From assembly GCA_016286165.1 (NCBI GenBank), contig JAEESE010000008.1:62001-126000 (forward strand): a DNA stretch of 64,000 nucleotides, written 5' to 3'. The notes beneath the pieces are model-generated. The model was not told where the DNA came from. It saw only the letters and a program-made list of their open reading frames with translations, and searched no databases. Shown here in pieces: positions 40,094 to 48,477 of this stretch. This DNA comes from Bacteroidaceae bacterium. Its GTDB lineage: Bacteria > Bacteroidota > Bacteroidia > Bacteroidales > Bacteroidaceae. Each line of letters opens with the position of its first letter. Within the stretch, counting starts at the first letter, position 1. A program made the position numbers and the translations under genes.

Positions 40094-40178
40094 TCAATAT
40101 AAGCATACAAATTGGCCACTTTGGAGGTCAGATACAAAGAAAGAGCAAAATAGTCTAATAATTTTGTTCTATTTTGTA

Positions 40179-40208
40179 TTGCTGTTTCGCATATTCTTAC
40201 GACCTTTG
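40179..40208 (+). promoter_or_regulatory. Promoter of the TolC-HlyD-ABC export operon
   Basis: TTG at 40179-40181, a 19-base spacer and GACCTTTG at 40201-40208 (one mismatch at the first position). The leader of about 50 bases contains the CGCGCGCG-GTAC motif at 40231-40248. Confidence 0.6.
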
Positions 40209-40230
40209 CACCGCAAATCAAAACAACGCT

Positions 40231-40248
40231 TCGCGCGCGTGTACATTA
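40231..40248 (+). repeat. CGCGCGCG-GTAC motif, copy 3
   Basis: TCGCGCGCGTGTACATTA in the 5' leader of the TolC-like gene; its exact reverse complement is at 63570-63587. Confidence 0.7.
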
Positions 40249-40262
40249 TTATAAAAAAGGTA

Positions 40263-41906
40263 ATGAACAGAAAGATTGTAATATGTTTTGCAGTAGCCCT
40301 CTTGAGCTCCACTGCTTTTTCACAACAAGTGCTGACGCTCGATAATTGTCGCGACTTAGCCTTGAGCAATAATAAGGAGCTCAAGATGAGTGCACTCAAG
40401 GAAGACGCAGCCTATTGGCAGCATAAAAGTGTTAAGACGAATTACTTGCCTAAGATAACAGCCGTAGGCACTTACCAGCGAACATCCAAGGAGATATCGC
40501 TTCTCAACAAAGAGCAGAAGCAGACCCTTTCATCCTTGGGAACGACGGTTGCCGGAGGCGTGAACGAGGGCATGCAAAAGACTATGGCTGCTATGCAGCA
40601 GCAAATGGCCGCCTTTCCAACGTCGCCTGAGTTTCAGGCTTTGATGCAGGATGCCGACGTTCAAAGATTATTCGCAGAGAACCCGCAACTGATGGGGCTG
40701 TTGGCTAATTCCGCAGGCTTGCAGAAACTGGCTGCTCCGTTCATCCAACAGGGCGCAACGGCTTTCAGTGGCATGCTCACCAGTATGGCGGCGATGCTTG
40801 ATGCAACAGGTCAGAGCATCGTAGATGCTTTCCGTACCGACACTCGTAACATGACCGGCGCAACATTGATGCTAACCCAACCATTGTATATGGGCGGCAA
40901 GATCCGTGCTTACGACCGTATTACACGTCTGGCACAAGAGGCTGCTGGAGAGCAACATTCCATGGAAGAGCAGGATCTGCTCGTTAGCGTCGACGAGGCT
41001 TACTGGCGTATTGTGTCGCTGCAGAGTAAGAAAAACCTCGCCAAGAGCTTTCTTGAGACGGTGAAGAAACTGGATGCTGACGTCGAGAAACTGACAGCTG
41101 AAGGCATGGCAACAAGGGCCGACGGCCTATCAGTCAAGGTGAAGATGAATGAGGCTGAAGTGGCAATGATCCAAGTGGAGAACGGTTTAGCCCTTTCACG
41201 CATGGCTCTGGCTCAACTTTGTGGTCTTCCTTTGGAGCAGGACTTCGTCCTTGCCGACGAGCAAGGCGAGGTGACTACAGAAGGTGCCCTGCATCTGGCT
41301 TCATCTTTGCAGCCTAATGCCGAAGTGAGCAACGCTGTTGAAACGGCAATGGCCCATCGCCCCGAGATCCGTGCTTTGGATATTGCAGCTCAGGTAAAGA
41401 AGGAAGAAATCAAGGTGGCTCGTTCCGAGTATATGCCTAACTTGGCACTCAATGCAGGCTACCTGCTCTCTAACCCAAATGTTTATAATGGCTTCGAGCG
41501 TAAGTTCGGAGGCATGTGGAGCGCGGGCGTTGTGCTCAAGGTGCCCATTCTCACGTGGGGCGACCGTATTTACAAAGTGCGTCAGGCCAAGGCCGAGGCA
41601 GCTATAGCCCAGACACGCGTCGATGAAGTGCGCGAGAAGATAAGCCTGCAGGTGAATCAGAACCAGCAGAAGATGCAGGAGGCACAGCAGCGTCTGACTA
41701 CTGCCATCCGTTCGCAGGAACAGGCCGACGAGAACCTACGCATGGCAGAACTGGGCTTGCGCGAAGGTGTCATACCCGTAAGCAATGTTCTTCAAGCGCA
41801 AACGGCTTGGCTTTCAGCACATTCAACACTCGTTGAGGCTGAGATAGACCTCCGTTTGGCCGACCTTTATCTGATGCGCTCTTTGGGAACGCTGCGTCTG
41901 AGATAA
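40263..41906 (+). CDS. TolC-family outer-membrane efflux protein
   Basis: A 547-residue outer-membrane channel protein. The signal peptide is MNRKIVICFAVALLSSTAFS. Two structural repeats of long helices follow, e.g. DNCRDLALSNNKELKMSALKEDA near the start and EVREKISLQVNQNQQKMQEAQQRL near the end, with GYLLSNPNVYNGFERKFGGMWSAGVVLKVPI between. Residues about 75-195 hold an insertion rich in Met, Gln and Ala (MQKTMAAMQQQMAAF, NPQLMGLLANSAGLQKL) at the expected position of the first extracellular loop. The start at 40263 is taken because the frame upstream overlaps the promoter. It forms the outer exit of the export system encoded by the next three genes. Confidence 0.9.
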   Translation: MNRKIVICFAVALLSSTAFSQQVLTLDNCRDLALSNNKELKMSALKEDAAYWQHKSVKTNYLPKITAVGTYQRTSKEISLLNKEQKQTLSSLGTTVAGGVNEGMQKTMAAMQQQMAAFPTSPEFQALMQDADVQRLFAENPQLMGLLANSAGLQKLAAPFIQQGATAFSGMLTSMAAMLDATGQSIVDAFRTDTRNMTGATLMLTQPLYMGGKIRAYDRITRLAQEAAGEQHSMEEQDLLVSVDEAYWRIVSLQSKKNLAKSFLETVKKLDADVEKLTAEGMATRADGLSVKVKMNEAEVAMIQVENGLALSRMALAQLCGLPLEQDFVLADEQGEVTTEGALHLASSLQPNAEVSNAVETAMAHRPEIRALDIAAQVKKEEIKVARSEYMPNLALNAGYLLSNPNVYNGFERKFGGMWSAGVVLKVPILTWGDRIYKVRQAKAEAAIAQTRVDEVREKISLQVNQNQQKMQEAQQRLTTAIRSQEQADENLRMAELGLREGVIPVSNVLQAQTAWLSAHSTLVEAEIDLRLADLYLMRSLGTLRLR

Positions 41907-41948
41907 GAAACAGATATGAATTGTAAAAAACGATAAATAATCAAAGAT

Positions 41949-42935
41949 ATGGCAAAGAGAAGTAAACTGAATAACCTCTTGATTATCGCCCTCGTGCTTG
42001 TGGCCGTTATGGCGTTGGTGATTCTTGTAGGTATTTTCCTACCTAAACCAAAAGAGGTTCTGCAAGGTCAGGCTGAGACATCTGATTATCGTGTGTCGAG
42101 CAAAGTGCCCAGCAGAGTTAAGGAACTGCGCGTTCAGTCCGGTGACCAGGTCAAGGTCGGCGATACACTTGTAATCTTGGACTCGCCTGAAGTGGAAGCT
42201 AAGCTTATGCAGGCCGAGGCCGCCGAGGCAGCCGCTAAAGCCATCGAGCAGAAAGCCCGCAATGGCGCCCGCCAACAAGAGATTCAGGGAGCCTACGAGC
42301 TGTGGCAGAAGGCCAAGGCCGGTCTTGATGTAGCCGAGAAGACCTTTACTCGCGTGTCGCGACTTTATGACGAAGGCGTCATTCCCGCTCAGAAACGCGA
42401 CGAGGCTGAAGCTCAGTTGCGAGCCATGCAGGCCACGGAGAAGGCCGCCAAGAGCCAGTATGAAATGGCACGCGAAGGTGCTCGCCGTGAGGATAGGGCA
42501 GCCGCAGCCGCTCAGGTAGCTCGCGCTCAGGGCGCTGTCACCGAGGTTGAAGGTTATCGCAAGGAAACCGTTCTCCTGGCAACAGCCGACGGCACCGTCA
42601 CTCAGATCTTCCCCGAAGTGGGCGAACTCGTGGGCACAGGTGCTCCTATTATGAACATTGCCAAGACCGATGACGTCCGTTTCGTGTTCAATATCCGTGA
42701 GGATTATCTGCCTGAGCTCAAGGTGGGAATCGAAAAGGATATTTACGTGCCGGCCGTTGACAAGAGCCTGAAGGTTCGCGTGACCTCAATGAACGTAATG
42801 GGCAGTTATGCTACTTGGAAGGCTACCAAGGCTTTGGACAAGTACGACCTTAAGACATTTGAGGTAACGGCCCGTCCTGTAAACCAGGCAGATATCAAAG
42901 ATATTCTCGCGGGAATGACCGTGATTATTAAGTAA
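41949..42935 (+). CDS. HlyD-family membrane fusion protein
   Basis: A 328-residue periplasmic adaptor with an N-terminal anchor helix (NNLLIIALVLVAVMALVILVGIF). A lipoyl-like half (YRVSSKVPSRVKELRVQSGDQVKVGDTLVIL) leads into a coiled-coil hairpin rich in Ala, Glu and Lys (residues about 80-205), then the second lipoyl half (KETVLLATADGTVTQIFPEVGELVGTGAPI) and a beta-barrel region. It links the TolC-like channel to the inner-membrane permeases. Gaps of 42 and 19 bases to its neighbours support one operon. Confidence 0.92.
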   Translation: MAKRSKLNNLLIIALVLVAVMALVILVGIFLPKPKEVLQGQAETSDYRVSSKVPSRVKELRVQSGDQVKVGDTLVILDSPEVEAKLMQAEAAEAAAKAIEQKARNGARQQEIQGAYELWQKAKAGLDVAEKTFTRVSRLYDEGVIPAQKRDEAEAQLRAMQATEKAAKSQYEMAREGARREDRAAAAAQVARAQGAVTEVEGYRKETVLLATADGTVTQIFPEVGELVGTGAPIMNIAKTDDVRFVFNIREDYLPELKVGIEKDIYVPAVDKSLKVRVTSMNVMGSYATWKATKALDKYDLKTFEVTARPVNQADIKDILAGMTVIIK

Positions 42936-42954
42936 GAAAAGAGTTAAAGGAAGA

Positions 42955-44130
42955 ATGCTTGACGCATTAAACAATATATGGCTCATTAGCAGGCGAGAGT
43001 TGCAGTCGTTTTCCAAGCGTCCGATTTTCCTTGTCATCATGATTGTTGCGCCATTGGGCTTCCTGTGGATGTTCTCAAGCCTCATGAAGGCCGGACTTCC
43101 CACCAAGTTGCCCGCAGCTCTCGTGGATGAGGATAATACGCATGTGACGAGGGAGCTCACTCGTATCCTCGGTTCCATGGAGGAAACGCGCTTCGTGATG
43201 AAAACGTATAGTTACACCGAGGCGCGTCAGGCCATGCAACGTGGCGAGATATATGCCATCTTCCGTATTCCCAAAGGTACCACCGAGGCCGCTCTTACTC
43301 AGCGCCAGCCCGTGATATCTTACTACACCAACGATACATATTACATTGCAGCCTCGCTCCTGATGAAGGATATGCGCAAGTTGAGTGAGATGGCTGGTAT
43401 AGCTATCACTCGCGAGACGATGCGTGCCCGTGGCTTCACCGATGACCAGATTATGGGTACCGTGCAGCCTATCCTCGTCGAGAGCCATCCCTTAGGCAAT
43501 CCGCACCTCAACTATTCCGTGGTGCTGACCAACCTTATCGTGCCCGGTCTGCTGATGCTGGTTATTATGCTTACTACGAGCTATGCTCTGGGCATGGAAT
43601 GGAAGAATAACGAGCAGAAGCTGTTGTTTGAGATGGCAGGCCGTCGTACATGGGTAGCCATTGTAGGCAAACTGCTTCCGCAGACGGTCCTTTACACCAT
43701 TATCATCTGGCTCTTCGACCTCGTATTCTACAGCTATTTCCAGTTCCCCTGTGCTTGTGGTATACCGCGGATGATGATGTGGGGCTTTCTTGCCGTGCTC
43801 GCGTCCCAGGGCTTCGGCCTTCTTATGTTCGAGGCTTTCCCCGGGATGATGCGAATGTCCATGTCGGCTTGCTCTCTGCTCGGTGTGATGCAGTTCTCGC
43901 TTGCAGGCTTCTCGTTCCCCGTGTCGGCGATGGATTTGCCGTTCCAGTGGTTTAGCAACATCTTTCCGCTGCACCATTATTTCCTTGTCTACGTCAACCA
44001 GGCGCTCAACGGTTATCATATCAGCTACGTATGGTTGAATGTAGCAGCCCTTGTGGCCTTGTCCATTCTGCCATGGCTGTTCTCTTACCGTCTTACCGAG
44101 GCCTTCCTTAATAAAGAGTATAAAGCATGA
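42955..44130 (+). CDS. ABC-2 type permease (first of two)
   Basis: A 391-residue inner-membrane protein with one N-terminal helix (RPIFLVIMIVAPLGFLWMFSSL), a large periplasmic domain of about 150 residues (LPAALVDEDNTHVTRELTRIL...), and five C-terminal helices beginning VVLTNLIVPGLLMLVIMLTTSYALGMEWKNNEQ. This is the ABC-2/YhiP-YbhS layout of exporters coupled to HlyD and TolC proteins. It overlaps the second permease by four bases (ATGA). No ATP-binding-cassette gene is in the operon. Confidence 0.9.
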   Translation: MLDALNNIWLISRRELQSFSKRPIFLVIMIVAPLGFLWMFSSLMKAGLPTKLPAALVDEDNTHVTRELTRILGSMEETRFVMKTYSYTEARQAMQRGEIYAIFRIPKGTTEAALTQRQPVISYYTNDTYYIAASLLMKDMRKLSEMAGIAITRETMRARGFTDDQIMGTVQPILVESHPLGNPHLNYSVVLTNLIVPGLLMLVIMLTTSYALGMEWKNNEQKLLFEMAGRRTWVAIVGKLLPQTVLYTIIIWLFDLVFYSYFQFPCACGIPRMMMWGFLAVLASQGFGLLMFEAFPGMMRMSMSACSLLGVMQFSLAGFSFPVSAMDLPFQWFSNIFPLHHYFLVYVNQALNGYHISYVWLNVAALVALSILPWLFSYRLTEAFLNKEYKA

Positions 44131-45311
44131 GAAAGCCTAAGTTCCCGATATTTCACGTATGGCTCGACGAGTTGAGCGAGTTGGTCAAGGACGAGGGTAT
44201 CCTTATCTTTATCATCCTCTTGCCTCTGGCTTATCCGTTGCTCTATGCCATGATCTACAACACAGAGACGCAGCGCGAACTGCCTATCTGTGTCGTTGAT
44301 GATGCCATGAGCTCGCGCAGCCGCGATTTCATTCGCCGGGTCGATGCTACTTCCGAGGTTAGTGTCGCTGCTCATTGTACCAGCATGGCTGAGGCTCAGG
44401 AACTTATGCGCCGCCGTGACGTCTTCGGCATCCTGCGCATACCTCGCGAGTTCGACCGTCAACTGTGGTTGGGCGAGCAGACTACCGTGGGATTGTATAG
44501 CGATTTGACGTCGATGCTTTACTATAAAGTGGAGTATCTTGCCGTGGTAAACGTGGCGCAGGATCTGAACCGTAACATCAAGGTTCTTGAACATCAGACA
44601 AATATCACTGCTCGCGAGGAGGAAGTAGCCCGCTGGCCTATCCGTTTCGAGGAGGTCAAGTTGTACAATCCTGCCGGAGGTTTCGCTGCTTTCCTTATCC
44701 CGCCTGTGCTGATGCTTATCTTGCAGCAGGCGCTCTGCCTCGGTGTGGGAATGTCCATGGGCCGCAGCCGTGAGCGTTTCCGCGGGCTTGTGATACCCCC
44801 TACACGTCACTACAAGAACACGCTTGCCATAGTCCTCGGCAAGGGCTTGGTACACTTCCTGCTGTTCATGTTGATGGCATTCTACATGGCCGTCTGCGTC
44901 ACACGCTGGTTCGGACTGCCGCAGTTGGCTCATTTCTGGGACCTCCTGGGCTTCTTTGTTCCTTACCTTTTGGCTTGCACTTATATGGCCATCTTCTATT
45001 CGAGCTTTATCTATCGCCGCGAGGACTGCATTCTGCTGTTCGTCTTTATGTCCATCCCCTTGCTGTTCCTTTCAGGCGTTAGCTGGCCAGGCTCGGCGGT
45101 GCCGCCTCTTTGGAAGGCTGTAGGCAGCGTCTTCCCCTCTACTTGGGGCTTGAATGCTTATGTCCGTATCTCAGGCATGGGGGCGTCGTTAGGTGATTGT
45201 CATACCGAGATCCTTGCCTTATGGATTCTCGCGGCAATATATTTCCTGCTTTCCTGCTTCATATATATGTTCGAAATCCGTAAGGCCGTTGGGCGTTCGG
45301 TGCTTGAATAA
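44127..45311 (+). CDS. ABC-2 type permease (second of two)
   Basis: A 394-residue paralogue of the previous gene with the same layout: N-terminal helix (EGILIFIILLPLAYPLLYAMIY), periplasmic domain with LPICVVDDAMSSRSRDFIRRVD, then PAGGFAAFLIPPVLMLILQQALCLGVGMSMGRSRE and further helices including LFLSGVSWPGSAVPP. The two permeases probably form a heterodimer. The ATPase must be encoded elsewhere, or the pair works without one. purD follows after about 40 bases without an obvious terminator. Confidence 0.9.
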   Translation: MRKPKFPIFHVWLDELSELVKDEGILIFIILLPLAYPLLYAMIYNTETQRELPICVVDDAMSSRSRDFIRRVDATSEVSVAAHCTSMAEAQELMRRRDVFGILRIPREFDRQLWLGEQTTVGLYSDLTSMLYYKVEYLAVVNVAQDLNRNIKVLEHQTNITAREEEVARWPIRFEEVKLYNPAGGFAAFLIPPVLMLILQQALCLGVGMSMGRSRERFRGLVIPPTRHYKNTLAIVLGKGLVHFLLFMLMAFYMAVCVTRWFGLPQLAHFWDLLGFFVPYLLACTYMAIFYSSFIYRREDCILLFVFMSIPLLFLSGVSWPGSAVPPLWKAVGSVFPSTWGLNAYVRISGMGASLGDCHTEILALWILAAIYFLLSCFIYMFEIRKAVGRSVLE

Positions 45312-45353
45312 TGCATCCAGATACATTTTACAAACACTTATAAAGCTTTGACG

Positions 45354-46634
45354 ATGAAGATACTATTATTGGGCAGCGGTGGACGTGAGCATGCTCTGGC
45401 ATGGAAAATCCTGCAGTCGCCTTGCGTCGAGACTCTTTTTGTAGCTCCTGGAAATGCCGGCACACAGGCTAGCGGAGCTGTCAACGTGGCTCTTAAAGCC
45501 GATGATTTCGAGGGCGTTAAGCGCTTCGTTCTGGCTGAGGGCGTTGATATGGTTGTAGTAGGTCCCGAAGATCCTTTGGTAAAGGGCATCTACGATTCCT
45601 TCCGCGACGACGAGGCGTTGAGCCGAATACCTGTCATCGGCCCCTCCAAAGCCGGCGCCCAGCTCGAGGGCTCCAAGGATTTTGCCAAGCAGTTTATGCG
45701 TCGCCACAATATCCCGACGGCTGCCTATCAGACGTTCGACGGCAATCATCTTGCCGAAGGCCTTGCCTTCCTCGAGACATTGCAGCCGCCCTATGTGCTC
45801 AAGGCCGACGGCCTGTGCGCAGGTAAGGGCGTCCTCATTGTGCCTACGCTCGACGAAGCCAAGCGCGAACTCGAGGAAATGCTCGGCGGAATGTTTGGTC
45901 AGGCTTCGGCACGCGTGGTCATTGAGGAGTTCCTCTCGGGCATCGAGTGCTCGGTTTTCGTGCTTACCGACGGCCGTCATTACAAGATACTGCCCGAGGC
46001 AAAGGACTACAAACGCATCGGTGAGGGCGACACAGGCCTGAACACAGGCGGAATGGGTTCGGTCTCGCCGGTTCCTTTCGCCGACGCTGAGTGGATGCAG
46101 AAAGTGGAGGACCGCATAATCCGTCCTACGGTAGAGGGCCTTGCATCTGAAGGGCTCGACTACAAGGGCTTCATTTTCTTCGGACTCATCAACTGCAACG
46201 GCGACCCCAAGGTTATCGAATATAACTGCCGAATGGGCGATCCCGAAACCGAAACCGTGATGCTTCGCCTCGGAAGCGATATCGTAGACCTCTTCAAGGG
46301 CGTAGCCGCTGGCGACCTTGACCAGCGTTCCCTCACCATTGATCCGCGCAAGGCTGTGTGCGTGATGCTTGTCAGCGGCGGTTATCCCGGGTCCTACAAG
46401 AAGGGCTTCCCCATCGATTTGTCTGAAGTGGGCGAGAGCGCTGACACGGTAGTCTTCCATGCCGGCACAGCTCTCTCGGCTGATGGTCAGGTGGTTACCG
46501 CTGGTGGCCGTGTCATAGGCGTTTCATCTTATGGCAGCACTCAGGCCGAGGCCATGGCTCGCAGCTTTGCCGTGGCAAATCAGATTCAGTTTGAAGGTAA
46601 ATATTTCCGCCGTGATATAGGCTCAGACCTGTGA
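45354..46634 (+). CDS. purD: Phosphoribosylamine-glycine ligase
   Basis: A 426-residue ATP-grasp enzyme making GAR in purine synthesis. [19 protein letters not shown] is the N-terminal Rossmann-like start; [46 protein letters not shown] and [19 protein letters not shown] are conserved ATP-grasp and substrate segments; [11 protein letters not shown] supplies metal ligands. The ATG at 45354 gives the standard N-terminus. The next gene starts with a GTG overlapping its stop. purL (21869-25540) encodes another step of the same pathway. Confidence 0.97.
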   Translation: MKILLLGSGGREHALAWKILQSPCVETLFVAPGNAGTQASGAVNVALKADDFEGVKRFVLAEGVDMVVVGPEDPLVKGIYDSFRDDEALSRIPVIGPSKAGAQLEGSKDFAKQFMRRHNIPTAAYQTFDGNHLAEGLAFLETLQPPYVLKADGLCAGKGVLIVPTLDEAKRELEEMLGGMFGQASARVVIEEFLSGIECSVFVLTDGRHYKILPEAKDYKRIGEGDTGLNTGGMGSVSPVPFADAEWMQKVEDRIIRPTVEGLASEGLDYKGFIFFGLINCNGDPKVIEYNCRMGDPETETVMLRLGSDIVDLFKGVAAGDLDQRSLTIDPRKAVCVMLVSGGYPGSYKKGFPIDLSEVGESADTVVFHAGTALSADGQVVTAGGRVIGVSSYGSTQAEAMARSFAVANQIQFEGKYFRRDIGSDL

Positions 46635-47701
46635 GAACGTACTGGCATAATCGGATAGCTCGCAGCTCAGTTACGCTCCCCGTAGCTGCTGTGATTACCA
46701 CTTTGTTGTGGTGGCTGCCTCAAGGCGGCTATTCGTTGCCGTATCTTTTGGGCTGGGTGGTCTGCGCTGTCGGTATGTTTTTCATCATTGAGATGGCAGC
46801 GCAGAACGCCTTGATCCGCGTTCGTTCCCGCATGGTGTCAAGTCTCTTCCTGCTGTTGATGGCAGCTTGCGGTTTCATGCACGAGCTGTGCACGGGCCTT
46901 CTGCTGCAGTTTGCGCTGGTGGTATCGCTCTTTTCGCTTTTGCGAACATGCGAAAAAGCACGTCCCGAGCTCGACACTTTCCATGCCTATCTGTGCTTGT
47001 CGCTGGGCAGTTTGCTGTGGCCTCCGTTGCTGTTGCTTGCCATAGTGCTGCTGATGGCTCAGGCCTTCTTCCTCCGTTCGCTTACGTTGCGAAGCTTCGG
47101 TGCTTTCCTGTTAGGTCTTTTGACACCTTATGTCTTCTGGAGTTCAGCCCTCTTCATGTTTGGCGACATCAATACATTTGTCGCTCATGTCCGTGGGATT
47201 ATAGCGCCTGTGCTCGCATTGGTAGGGCAGGTGCAGCATGAAATCGAGCTTGCACAGACTTTCGACTGGCCGTCGTGGACCAGCATTCAGGGCGAGCGGC
47301 TTGCAGGCTATGCCTCGTATGTTCTTTTGAACCGTCGTGCCGAGTTGGCAGCCCTTGTCTTAGTGGTATTAGTCGGCTCAACCGGCTCTCTCTTTTATGT
47401 CTCTCACAGCTACGACGACAAGATTCGGGTGCGCATGTGCCATTACTCATTCATTTTCGTTCTGGCGTGTCTGGCTTTGTGGCTGGTGCTGCAGCCTTGG
47501 ATGTTCAGCCGTCTGTTCCCGTTGTTGCTGCTTACTGCCGTTCCTCCGTGTGCAGCCTGGGCTGTTTTCTCCCGCTCGTGGTTTGCTCGCTTCTGGTTTA
47601 TTGTCTTGATTATTTGTTGGTTATGCGTAGCAGCTATGGCCTTGACGCCATCAGCCGTCGTCCTGCAAATACAGGAAGCCCTTCAAGGCTTGCATATGTA
47701 A
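46631..47701 (+). CDS. Polytopic membrane protein (GTG start), unknown
   Basis: A 356-residue inner-membrane protein with about nine hydrophobic segments and few polar loops (e.g. [57 protein letters not shown]). The start is the GTG at 46631 overlapping the purD TGA; this is the only frame that covers the first hydrophobic region. It resembles DUF6427-type Bacteroidetes membrane proteins in shape, but I cannot assign it firmly. It is likely translated by coupling to purD. The 22-bp repeat array and a terminator follow. Confidence 0.75.
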   Translation: MRTYWHNRIARSSVTLPVAAVITTLLWWLPQGGYSLPYLLGWVVCAVGMFFIIEMAAQNALIRVRSRMVSSLFLLLMAACGFMHELCTGLLLQFALVVSLFSLLRTCEKARPELDTFHAYLCLSLGSLLWPPLLLLAIVLLMAQAFFLRSLTLRSFGAFLLGLLTPYVFWSSALFMFGDINTFVAHVRGIIAPVLALVGQVQHEIELAQTFDWPSWTSIQGERLAGYASYVLLNRRAELAALVLVVLVGSTGSLFYVSHSYDDKIRVRMCHYSFIFVLACLALWLVLQPWMFSRLFPLLLLTAVPPCAAWAVFSRSWFARFWFIVLIICWLCVAAMALTPSAVVLQIQEALQGLHM

Positions 47702-47713
47702 CCAATCCAACAT

Positions 47714-47822
47714 AAAAACATGAACGGTCATGCGTGCCAATACGAATGGTCATGGATGTCTACACGACCGGTCATACGAGCCGATAAGACCAATCATAAA
47801 CGAAAATAAGACTGGTCATGTT
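47714..47822. repeat. Second tandem array of five 22-bp units
   Basis: GGTCAT (or AATCAT in unit 4) occurs at 47726, 47748, 47770, 47792 and 47814, an exact 22-bp period. The units are more diverged than in the array at 5131-5235, but in phase they share the ACGACCG...AGC pattern with it. The last unit is the left arm of a 22-bp inverted repeat (47806-47827 with 47845-47866, 21 of 22 paired). Confidence 0.8.
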
Positions 47823-47866
47823 AGGTGGATCACCACGGGTGGGACACCTTACATGACCAGTCTTAT
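47806..47866. repeat. Long inverted repeat after the 22-bp array
   Basis: Arms 47806-47827 and 47845-47866 (ATAAGACTGGTCATGT...) pair at 21 of 22 positions around a 17-base loop, which itself contains CACC/GGTG. The arm sequence is the fifth repeat unit extended to the right. Confidence 0.85.
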
Positions 47867-47875
47867 CTTAATATG

Positions 47876-47907
47876 CGTCCCGTCTGATTGGCACATCAGA
47901 CTGGACG
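47876..47907 (+). terminator. Terminator between convergent genes
   Basis: CGTCC-C-GTCTGAT and ATCAGAC-T-GGACG pair with one mismatch around TGGCAC, followed by TGTCTTTTGATGCTTTTT. It ends the purD-membrane protein unit. Confidence 0.75.
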
Positions 47908-47937
47908 TGTCTTTTGATGCTTTTTCACAGGGTGAAT

Positions 47938-48477
47938 CTATAGCCCGGAGAAGTACTTGTATAGGGGCGCAATCATCGAGGCTTGCATGAAGTCGCCGCG
48001 TAGCAACATCGCTTTCACCTCGTCCTGCGTGAACGTGTAAACCTCTATGTCCTCAGAGGCATCAAGATGCTGGCAGTCGGTCTTCTCAACGCCTATGGCC
48101 AGAAAGCTGTGGCTGAGGTTATTCATTGCGCTGGCATTGCAGGTGAAGACCATCATCTCCGACCATTCGCCTCCTGTATATCCTGTTTCTTCATGTAGCT
48201 CACGTTTGGCAGCTGCCATGGGCTCCTCGCCCTCTTCCACACAGCCTGCAACCAGTTCGAAGCACGTTCTGCCCAAGCCGTGGCGGTACTGTCGGACCAG
48301 CACCATCTGCCCGTCTTTGGTTATTGCTATGACATTGATGAAGGTCGGATATTCGAGGACGTAGTATTCATCCATGATGCGGCCGTCGGGCAGTTGGCAA
48401 GTGTCGCGGCGCGCGGTGAGCCACGGCCTCTTAAACAGATACTCCGATTTCAGGAGTTTCCAGTCCATGTTCTTCAT
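47938..48477 (-). CDS. NUDIX hydrolase (ADP-ribose pyrophosphatase-like)
   Basis: A 179-residue protein with a full Nudix box in GCVEEGEEPMAAAKRELHEETGY (near residues 85-107): G, E, then RELHEETGY. The upstream VIAITKDGQMVLVRQYRHG is typical of the ADP-ribose/sugar-nucleotide pyrophosphatase group. It overlaps the rhaB stop codon by four bases, so it is translated by coupling with rhaB. A role in clearing sugar nucleotides during rhamnose growth is conceivable but only inferred. Confidence 0.88.
   Translation of the reverse strand: MKNMDWKLLKSEYLFKRPWLTARRDTCQLPDGRIMDEYYVLEYPTFINVIAITKDGQMVLVRQYRHGLGRTCFELVAGCVEEGEEPMAAAKRELHEETGYTGGEWSEMMVFTCNASAMNNLSHSFLAIGVEKTDCQHLDASEDIEVYTFTQDEVKAMLLRGDFMQASMIAPLYKYFSGL

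Noticed and set aside
44085..44933. Minus-strand frame opposite the second ABC permease
   Set aside because: Antisense shadow; the sense strand encodes a clear membrane protein.
45366..46460. Minus-strand frame of 364 codons opposite purD
   Set aside because: Antisense shadow of purD; no recognisable domain, start context or promoter, while purD matches its family along its full length.
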